DNA from: a bacterium
Lineage (GTDB): Bacteria > Verrucomicrobiota > Kiritimatiellia > UBA8416 > CAMZLY01
Direction: 5' to 3'
NCBI GenBank assembly: GCA_030632465.1
Contig: DAOVUR010000031.1
Span: 1-13,122, forward strand
Length of the DNA stretch: 13,122 bases
Notes under the pieces: model-generated
Told to the model about the DNA's origin: nothing
What the model saw: the letters and a program-made list of their open reading frames with translations, nothing else
Database searches by the model: none
Position numbers and translations under genes: made by a program
In this document: positions 6,528 through 11,361 of the stretch, one piece after another
How the letters are laid out: every line of letters begins with the position of its first letter
Position numbering within the stretch: position 1 is the first letter of the stretch

Positions 6528-7100
6528 TTACCAGTTTTCTGCTAATACTTCGAAGTGTGCTTGTGGGTGAATACATGCTGGGCATACGTCTGGTGCTTCT
6601 GTACCTTCGTGTACAAAACCGCAGTTCATACAGCGCCATGATGTAGATTCAGATTTTTTGAATACTTCATCATTCTCGATATTCTTGATCATAGCAAGAA
6701 AACGACTTTCATGCTGTTTCTCTGCTACAGCAATTGCTTCAAATACTTCCGCAATTTTATCAAATCCTTCTTCACGTGCGATTACGGCAAATGATGGATA
6801 CATATCGGTCCATTCGTGGTTTTCGCCACCTGCACTGCCTTGAAGATTGTCGAGTGTGCTAGCAACGGTGCCGGCAGGAAATGTGCCTGTGATCTCGGCT
6901 GTGCCGCCTTCCATTAGTTTGAATAGGCGTTTAGCGTGTTCGCTTTCTTGGTCAGCTGTTTCTGTAAAGATTTCTGAAATCTGACGGTAGCCTTCTTTTT
7001 TTGCTTTTCCAGCAAAGTATGTGTAGCGGTTACGTGCCTGTGATTCGCCAGCAAATGCTGCCATTAGATTAGTTTCGGTCTTGCTTCCTTTTAGTTCCAT
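6528..7100 (-). CDS. rbr: rubrerythrin
   Basis: A 190-residue cytosolic peroxide-reducing protein of anaerobes. The N-terminal ferritin-like four-helix domain carries diiron ligands in the pattern E19 (GESQARNRY), E52-x2-H55 (DQESEHAK), and E-x2-H in the second half (AVAEKQHES). The C-terminal rubredoxin-like domain has C157-x2-C160 and C173-x2-C176 (CMNCG ... CPAC), followed by the family's HPQAHFE. Length and order are standard; it reduces hydrogen peroxide using electrons passed through the rubredoxin iron. AGGAG lies 6 bases before the ATG. It appears monocistronic, with its own promoter and terminator. Confidence 0.96.
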   Translation of the reverse strand: MELKGSKTETNLMAAFAGESQARNRYTYFAGKAKKEGYRQISEIFTETADQESEHAKRLFKLMEGGTAEITGTFPAGTVASTLDNLQGSAGGENHEWTDMYPSFAVIAREEGFDKIAEVFEAIAVAEKQHESRFLAMIKNIENDEVFKKSESTSWRCMNCGFVHEGTEAPDVCPACIHPQAHFEVLAENW

Positions 7101-7155
7101 GTCTACTCCTGTTTATATAGTTGCTCAGCCTGTATTATTAATCAAATAAAGTTTC

Positions 7156-7184
7156 AGTATGTGAAAACTATCATTTCCTGACAA
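7156..7184 (-). promoter_or_regulatory. candidate promoter of rubrerythrin
   Basis: On the minus strand TTGTCA (complement of 7179-7184) and CATACT (complement of 7156-7161) are separated by 17 bp, about 56 bp before the start codon. Matches are 5/6 and 4/6 to the sigma-70 consensus. Confidence 0.5.
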
Positions 7185-7206
7185 GTATTAAATACGGTTT
7201 TGTGAA

Positions 7207-7265
7207 TTGACGGATTGCATGTTATTCCATATATTTAATACATAATATTGTTTAACATTAAACAA
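7207..7265 (+). promoter_or_regulatory. promoter plus operator-like palindrome of the KilA-N block
   Basis: TTGACG (7207-7212), a 17-bp spacer and TATATT (7230-7235) form a good sigma-70-type promoter. Thirteen bases on, TTGTTTAA (7248-7255) and TTAAACAA (7258-7265) are perfect inverted copies separated by CA. That places the palindrome over or just after the expected transcription start, a usual site for a repressor. The KilA-N gene begins 110 bp later. Confidence 0.5.
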
Positions 7266-7374
7266 ACTCCAGTCTCTGTTGTGCTGGAAATAAGGAAACT
7301 GGATATCTATGACAAAAAAGGTAATAAAAGAAAAATCAATTGATTAACGCTTTTAAAACACTTGGATATGAATT

Positions 7375-8211
7375 ATGAGTACAAAAAATAAAATTATTAC
7401 TATTTATGATCAATCTGTAAGAATCCAAAAAGATGATTATATTTCATTAACAGACATTGCACGCTTTAAAAAAACTGATCGTACAGATGACCTAATTCGA
7501 AATTGGTTACGAAACAGAAATACTATTGAATATCTAGGCATTTGGGAGAAACTACATAATTCTAATTTTAACCCCGTCGAATTCGACGGGTTTAGAAAAG
7601 AGGCAGGTTTAAATAGCTTTACGCTAACTCCCAAACAGTGGATAGAAAAAACAGCAGCAATTGGTATTGTTTCAAAAGCAGGGAGATATGGAGGAACCTA
7701 TGCCCATCAAGACATTGCCTTTGAATTTGCAACTTGGATATCGGTGGAATTTAAGCTATATCTTATTAAAGAGTTTCAACGTCTAAAAGAAGAAGAACAA
7801 AAACAGTTTGGTTGGGATATAAAACGCAACCTTACCAAAATCAACTATCGCATACATACTGATGCGATAAAACAAAACTTAATCCCTGACAACTTAAGTG
7901 CTAAACAAATTTCATTTGTTTATGCCAATGAGGCGGACATTTTAAATGTGGCACTTTTCGGAAAAACAGCTCAACAATGGCGAGGTGAAAACCCAAACGA
8001 AAAAGGAAATATTAGAGATTTTGCGAATGTGTCACAATTGGTTTGTTTAGTAAATCTTGAAAACCTAAATGCGACTTTCATTAATGACGGTTTAGAACAG
8101 AGCGAGCGACTAGTGAAACTCAACCAAATAGCCATTAGCCAAATGAAAATATTACTGGCCGATAAATCTGTAAAAATGTTAAATCCCGAAAACGAGAGTT
8201 CAGATGAGTGA
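7375..8211 (+). CDS. KilA-N domain DNA-binding protein (restriction-operon associated)
   Basis: A 278-residue protein. Residues about 5-115 form a KilA-N-type DNA-binding domain: it has YISLTDIARFKK, NWLRNRNTIEYLGIWEKL, PVEFDGF and the ending GRYGGTYAHQDIAFEFATWIS. A charged helix (LIKEFQRLKEEEQKQ) follows, then a C-terminal region of about 120 residues typical of the KilA-N/RhuM-like proteins found between hsdM and hsdS in Bacteroidetes. Its role there is not established; DNA binding is inferred from the domain. Codon choice (many AAA, ATT, TTA) is more AT-rich than the neighbours, suggesting transfer. Its stop overlaps the start of an hsdS remnant by 8 bp. The ribosome site is weak (GGA 9-11 bases upstream). 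The gene looks intact. Confidence 0.8.
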   Translation: MSTKNKIITIYDQSVRIQKDDYISLTDIARFKKTDRTDDLIRNWLRNRNTIEYLGIWEKLHNSNFNPVEFDGFRKEAGLNSFTLTPKQWIEKTAAIGIVSKAGRYGGTYAHQDIAFEFATWISVEFKLYLIKEFQRLKEEEQKQFGWDIKRNLTKINYRIHTDAIKQNLIPDNLSAKQISFVYANEADILNVALFGKTAQQWRGENPNEKGNIRDFANVSQLVCLVNLENLNATFINDGLEQSERLVKLNQIAISQMKILLADKSVKMLNPENESSDE

Positions 8212-8352
8212 GTTTAAGCGTTTGGGCGACTACATACAATTGGTTGATAAGCGAAACAAAGATTTGGCAGGTTCAGAAAGAATTCTCTGCAGGTGATGAG
8301 TTGGGGATTGATTTTGAAGAAAAAGCCTTTTATGACATTCTTAAAGAGAAAC
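8204..8352 (+). pseudogene. type I restriction scar: hsdS 5' end joined to an hsdR 3' segment
   Basis: From the ATG at 8204, frame 2 reads MSEFKRLGDYIQLVDKRN and then DLAG; this is the typical start of Bacteroidetes-type HsdS specificity subunits. The frame ends at TGA 8294-8296 after 30 codons. From about 8268, frame 3 reads QVQKEFSAG followed by DELGIDFEEKAFYDILK (to about 8345), which matches the C-terminal region of HsdR restriction subunits as I remember them. The two pieces are in different frames and meet near 8266-8270, as expected for a deletion that removed most of hsdS and hsdR. At 8353 the stop codon of the opposite-strand mtfA gene begins. An 83-residue open frame through here (8208-8459) is an accident of this scar. 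No function is expected. Confidence 0.7.
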
Positions 8353-9177
8353 TTAGTTCCATTTTAGCGGATCTATGTGGTAGTAATGTTTTAGTTCATC
8401 ATATAGTTCAGGGCGTTTTTTATGTAGCTGTTCTGGCTTTTCGAAAAAGGTTTCTGTAGCAACAGCGAAGAATTCGGCGGGATTAGTTGCGCCGTAACGG
8501 TCTATGCATGTGCGGCGACCTTTCTTTGTATCTTTTTTAAAGTCATCATATTCATGAGAGAAGATGTGAGCCCATGTGCGATAGGATGAACGATCTTCTA
8601 GGATAGGGGCGCCGTCGGCCGAGCTATTTTCTTGGTCAAGTTGATGAGCAAACTCATGGATTGTTACATTATGACCATCTTCAAAGTTAGCTGCGCCCCC
8701 TTTTACGCTATTCCACGATAGCACAACTACGCCAGACTGCCACGATTCACCTAGCCTTACTGAATCGGGATCGCCTACACCAAGAAGGTTTTGTCCATCA
8801 GCAACGTATGTGTTTGGGTATACTAGGATCGATTGTAGTCTTGGGTATACGTCGATGGGCCTATTTAGGAGTAGCATGCATGCTTGCGCGGCGATTGTTA
8901 CACGTATTTCGTCGGTGATTTCGAGGCCACCACATCCTTCAAAGATTTTTTCTGCTAGAAATAGATTTATAGTTCCGTGTAGACGCTGTTTTTCTCTTCC
9001 TGATAGATACTGATATGGAATTAGGCTTTCTTTAAGGATATTTACCCACTCTCTGGGGATATCAGCTGTAAGTAGTTTTTGACGTTTAGCTTTTTTTATC
9101 TGTTTACTGATAGCCCAGATAAGAGCTGCACCTATGACCACTATAATAATAAGAATTAATACTTGAGTATCTGTCAT
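8353..9177 (-). CDS. mtfA: MtfA-family zinc peptidase (M90) with N-terminal membrane anchor
   Basis: A 274-residue protein. Residues about 5-25 (VLILIIIVVIGAALIWAI) are a membrane helix followed by a basic stretch. The peptidase domain has the zinc motif HEFAH at 174-178 (HEFAHQLD) and the downstream N232-P-A-E-F-F-A-V-A-T-E block with the acidic zinc-ligand candidates E235 and E242. In Escherichia coli MtfA binds the glucose repressor Mlc and has aminopeptidase activity; that role cannot be assumed here because no Mlc or PTS gene is near. AGGAG lies about 9 bases before the ATG. Unlike E. coli MtfA, this form is membrane-anchored. The 3' end is intact although foreign DNA abuts its stop codon. 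Confidence 0.88.
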   Translation of the reverse strand: MTDTQVLILIIIVVIGAALIWAISKQIKKAKRQKLLTADIPREWVNILKESLIPYQYLSGREKQRLHGTINLFLAEKIFEGCGGLEITDEIRVTIAAQACMLLLNRPIDVYPRLQSILVYPNTYVADGQNLLGVGDPDSVRLGESWQSGVVVLSWNSVKGGAANFEDGHNVTIHEFAHQLDQENSSADGAPILEDRSSYRTWAHIFSHEYDDFKKDTKKGRRTCIDRYGATNPAEFFAVATETFFEKPEQLHKKRPELYDELKHYYHIDPLKWN

Positions 9178-9400
9178 TTATATTGCTCCTGTTAGTAATC
9201 CGAGATTCTTTTGTAGCTACATAATCGGCTTCCCCGGAGGTGTCGCTATACCGTTAATATTACATTTTCGGGTAACTTGACTTGTAGCCAAAGCGGCATT
9301 ATTATTTCTATGATTTTGTAAAAGAGATATTAGCAGTGTGAGTATTGGGTATCAAGAAATTACTCATTTATTGTGGGTGGTATTATTTATTGCGGAAAAC

Positions 9401-9428
9401 TTGACTATAACGGACGTTTTATATAGTC
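9401..9428 (+). promoter_or_regulatory. candidate promoter with 7-bp inverted repeat before the methyltransferase
   Basis: TTGACT (9401-9406) and TATAGT (9422-9427) are 15 bp apart, shorter than ideal. GACTATA (9403-9409) and TATAGTC (9422-9428) are perfect inverted copies overlapping both boxes, so a dimeric regulator could sit on the promoter. The rest of the 9178-9458 spacer shows nothing I can name. Confidence 0.35.
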
Positions 9429-9458
9429 TTTGTGGCTATATATGAATAAGGGGGAGTG

Positions 9459-10286
9459 ATGATTGGTAGTCCTGACTCAGAAGTGTCTGATCAATTAGAG
9501 ATTTTTAAAGATAATTTGGTGTTGCAGCTTACTTTACAGGAAGTAAAGAATTCTCTGGGGCCATTGGTTGGGCATAACTGCTTGCATGTCGGTGATGTTG
9601 CTGGGGTCTTTGGCGCGGCATTACGAAGTCATGGCGGTAACTGGTCTAGTGTGATGTCTTCTGACTCAGAAGCTAAGCTTGCAACTGATTTTATTGGCGA
9701 AGATGTGCATGTTCTGGATGACAATGAGATTCCGTTTGAAGATAAGGTGTTTGATCTTGTTGTATTGATCAATAGCTTGGAAGAGATTGATGCTGATAGC
9801 GATATGGTTGCTGAGTGTCATAGGGTCTTGAAGAATAATGGATATCTGATCGTTGTTACTGGTCGCCTGAAAACTCATACAGTTATATATCAGTTACAGC
9901 GCGCTTTTGGATCTGCTTATGATAAGTTGGGATTGGTCAGAGGTGGTTATTCGGAACAGGAGATGTTTACACTGCTAAAGGATGGATTTGATATTAGTCA
10001 GATAAAAACATATTCGCGATTTTTTGTGAATGTTGTTGATGCTTTTGTTAAATCATCGGTTGGCAGAATTAATGATGAGGTGAGTTTGAGGAATGCGGCT
10101 GTGCATTACAAAAAGAACTCAGTATTTTATAGAATTGCATATCAGCTTGATCTGTTACAGTTTATGTTCAAGGGATTTAATATGATATGCACTGCAAAAA
10201 AACGAGAATGGGTACCAAGAAACAAGCCTATATTGACCTATAATAGATCTTTAGGAGATTCTGTTATAAGTAAATTGGTGCGCTGA
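9459..10286 (+). CDS. class I SAM-dependent methyltransferase (Methyltransf_11-like)
   Basis: A 275-residue protein. The ATG at 9459 is preferred over the GTG at 9456 because GGGGGAG directly precedes the GTG and would leave no spacing. Motif I (residues 41-52, CLHVGDVAGVFG) is degenerate: the usual D/E-x-G-x-G-x-G is only partly kept. The rest is clearer: DNEIPFEDKVFDLVVLINSLEEI (88-110) corresponds to the P-F-x-D-x-x-F-D-x-V segment, and ECHRVLKNNGYLIVV to the R-V-L-K-P-G-G strand. A C-terminal region of about 130 residues with ICTAKKREWVPRNKP is probably substrate-specific. The substrate is unknown. It lies 118 bp before rpmH, which has its own promoter. Weak SAM binding or a changed cofactor site is possible. 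Confidence 0.75.
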   Translation: MIGSPDSEVSDQLEIFKDNLVLQLTLQEVKNSLGPLVGHNCLHVGDVAGVFGAALRSHGGNWSSVMSSDSEAKLATDFIGEDVHVLDDNEIPFEDKVFDLVVLINSLEEIDADSDMVAECHRVLKNNGYLIVVTGRLKTHTVIYQLQRAFGSAYDKLGLVRGGYSEQEMFTLLKDGFDISQIKTYSRFFVNVVDAFVKSSVGRINDEVSLRNAAVHYKKNSVFYRIAYQLDLLQFMFKGFNMICTAKKREWVPRNKPILTYNRSLGDSVISKLVR

Positions 10287-10319
10287 GCAATAAAAATATA
10301 TAATTATGTTCAGTACAGC

Positions 10320-10349
10320 TTGACATCTGGGTAGCAAATAGGTAATTAT
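10320..10349 (+). promoter_or_regulatory. promoter of the rpmH-rnpA-yidD-yidC cluster
   Basis: A perfect TTGACA (10320-10325) is followed after 18 bp by AATTAT (10344-10349), a 4/6 match to the -10 consensus. It is 56 bp before the rpmH ATG. No DnaA-box cluster is visible, so there is no sign of the replication origin that often lies beside rpmH. Confidence 0.6.
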
Positions 10350-10404
10350 ATCCAACTTTTGAGATTGAGATTAATACCCTAGTAAAAAGGATTAACGGGA
10401 TAAA

Positions 10405-10539
10405 ATGAAACGCGTATATCAGCCCTCTAATATAAAGAGGAAGAGAAAAATAGGTTTTAGAGCACGTATGTCAACTAAGGGCGGCCGGAATATTATTACC
10501 AGGCGTCGTAGTAAGGGCCGTGTAAAGCTTTCTGCTTAA
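10405..10539 (+). CDS. rpmH: 50S ribosomal protein L34
   Basis: A 44-residue, very basic protein. It opens with MKRVYQPSNIKRKRKIGF and continues with RARMSTKGGRNIITRRRSKGR and LSA, the full L34 pattern (KRTxQPSxxKRxRxHGFRARMxTxxGRxVLxxRRxKGRxxLxA). Valine replaces the usual threonine at position 4, and isoleucine the usual histidine at 16. It binds 23S rRNA in the large subunit. GGGA lies 4 bases before the ATG. It is the first gene of the conserved cluster, and the AAGGA that overlaps its stop is the ribosome site of rnpA. Confidence 0.97.
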   Translation: MKRVYQPSNIKRKRKIGFRARMSTKGGRNIITRRRSKGRVKLSA

Positions 10540-10551
10540 GGACTTGAGAGC

Positions 10552-10791
10552 ATGGATGCTTTCTCCTTATCTTTGAATACAGAGTCTACCGGTGCAGATT
10601 TGAATTCTGACGCAACCGGTGGATTGTCTGTTAATATCGCATCTTCATCGTTTGGTGATAAGGTGGGGTCTTTGCATTCTACAGCTACATCGAAGAGCAT
10701 AGATCAAGGTCTTTCTTTACGTCAACGGTTACGGAAGTCTGCAGATTTTCAGGATGCATTTGATCAGAAGAACTCTTTTGTCGGTAAGTAG
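10552..10791 (+). pseudogene. rnpA: rnpA, N-terminal part, ended by an in-frame TAG
   Basis: Seventy-nine codons. Residues 1-53 are a Ser/Thr/Asp/Gly-rich extension with no RnpA match. From about residue 54, LRQRLRKSADFQDAF is the standard opening of the RNase P protein (RLRxxxDFxxVF, helix 1), followed by DQKNSFVGK, the start of beta strand 1. TAG at 10789-10791 then interrupts the strand; without any frame change the codons go on as VVMLQRN and the rest of RnpA. AAGGA 9 bases before the ATG supports the 10552 start, and no better start lies closer to the conserved part. If the TAG were a sense codon (TGG, CAG or TAT/TAC by one base change) the protein would be 169 residues. Labelled broken because of the stop; it may still be made. 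Confidence 0.75.
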
Positions 10792-10797
10792 GTTGTG

Positions 10798-11061
10798 ATG
10801 TTGCAGCGGAATTGCGATGATTCATCATTGCGTGTTGGTGTGATTTCTAGCAAGAAAACATTGCGTCGTGCTGTTGATCGCAATCGTGCTAAACGATTGA
10901 TGCGGGAGGCGTATCGTATAAATCGACATCGCTTTTTTGGTAAATTGGATGTTGTTCTAATTGCGAGGCGACCGATTGCTAAGGCTACGCTAGCTTTAGT
11001 GGAAAAGGATTTAATGCGGTTGGCAAGCAAAGCGGGCATGTTATCTGAAAAAGATTCTTAG
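10798..11061 (+). CDS. rnpA: ribonuclease P protein component, C-terminal part
   Basis: It has the core of RnpA: LRVGVISSKKTLRRAVDRNR and then AKRLMREAYRIN, the RNR signature helix (R-N-R-x-K-R-x-x-R-E) that binds the catalytic RNA, followed by the last strand DVVLIARRPI and a C-terminal helix. RnpA is the protein subunit of RNase P, which trims tRNA 5' ends. Read from the ATG at 10798 it has 87 residues, against about 110-130 for the family, and lacks helix 1 and most of strand 1, which lie upstream in the same frame before the TAG at 10789. A GTG at 10795 is another possible start; AGTAGG (10787-10792) could serve as ribosome site for restart after the TAG. The stop is also TAG. It lies 28 bp before yidD. 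Confidence 0.88.
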   Translation: MLQRNCDDSSLRVGVISSKKTLRRAVDRNRAKRLMREAYRINRHRFFGKLDVVLIARRPIAKATLALVEKDLMRLASKAGMLSEKDS

Positions 11062-11089
11062 ATAGCTATGCTGATTTATATAGGAGAAA

Positions 11090-11308
11090 ATGGCTAAACT
11101 ACTAATATTATTGGTAAAGGCCTATCGTGTGACTATATCGCCGTTACTTGGTAGTTGCTGTCGATTTAGCCCGTCGTGTTCGATGTACTGTATAGAAGCA
11201 TTACAGAAACATGGAGCTATTCGTGGAACATGGCTTACTATTGTACGTATAAGTAAATGTCACCCTTTTCATGAGGGCGGTATAGATGTTGTGCCAGAAA
11301 AGAAATAG
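11090..11308 (+). CDS. yidD: membrane protein insertion efficiency factor YidD
   Basis: A 72-residue protein with the YidD pattern: YRVTISPLLGSCCRFSPSCS (residues 12-31) with the conserved cysteine cluster, then YCIEALQKHGAIRGTWLTI and the ending RISKCHPFHEGGIDVVP. The N-terminal amphipathic helix associates with the inner face of the membrane, and the protein assists YidC-dependent insertion. AGGAG lies 4 bases before the ATG. It stands between rnpA and yidC as in most bacteria. The stop is TAG. Confidence 0.95.
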   Translation: MAKLLILLVKAYRVTISPLLGSCCRFSPSCSMYCIEALQKHGAIRGTWLTIVRISKCHPFHEGGIDVVPEKK

Positions 11309-11309
11309 T

Positions 11310-11325
11310 GCAGCCTTCGGGATGC
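11310..11325 (+). other. UUCG-tetraloop hairpin between yidD and yidC
   Basis: GCAGCC and GGATGC pair (one G-A mismatch) around TTCG, giving the very stable C-UUCG-G loop. No T run follows, so it is not a standard terminator. It may stabilise or separate messages within the operon. Confidence 0.45.
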
Positions 11326-11361
11326 TTGTGTATTTAAAATAATTAATAAGTGGTAATACAT

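Noticed and set aside
8208..8459. An 83-codon open frame on the plus strand after the KilA-N gene.
   Set aside because: It mixes the out-of-frame hsdS remnant, an hsdR fragment and the antisense of mtfA; it has no consistent protein identity.
10287..10404. Replication origin next to rpmH.
   Set aside because: No DnaA-box cluster (TTATCCACA-like) and no dnaA or dnaN gene; only a promoter is visible.
10789..10791. TAG in rnpA as evidence of a genome-wide reassigned UAG codon (for example pyrrolysine).
   Set aside because: larE, yidD, rnpA and the zinc-ribbon gene all end in TAG at the right family length, so TAG is a working stop here.
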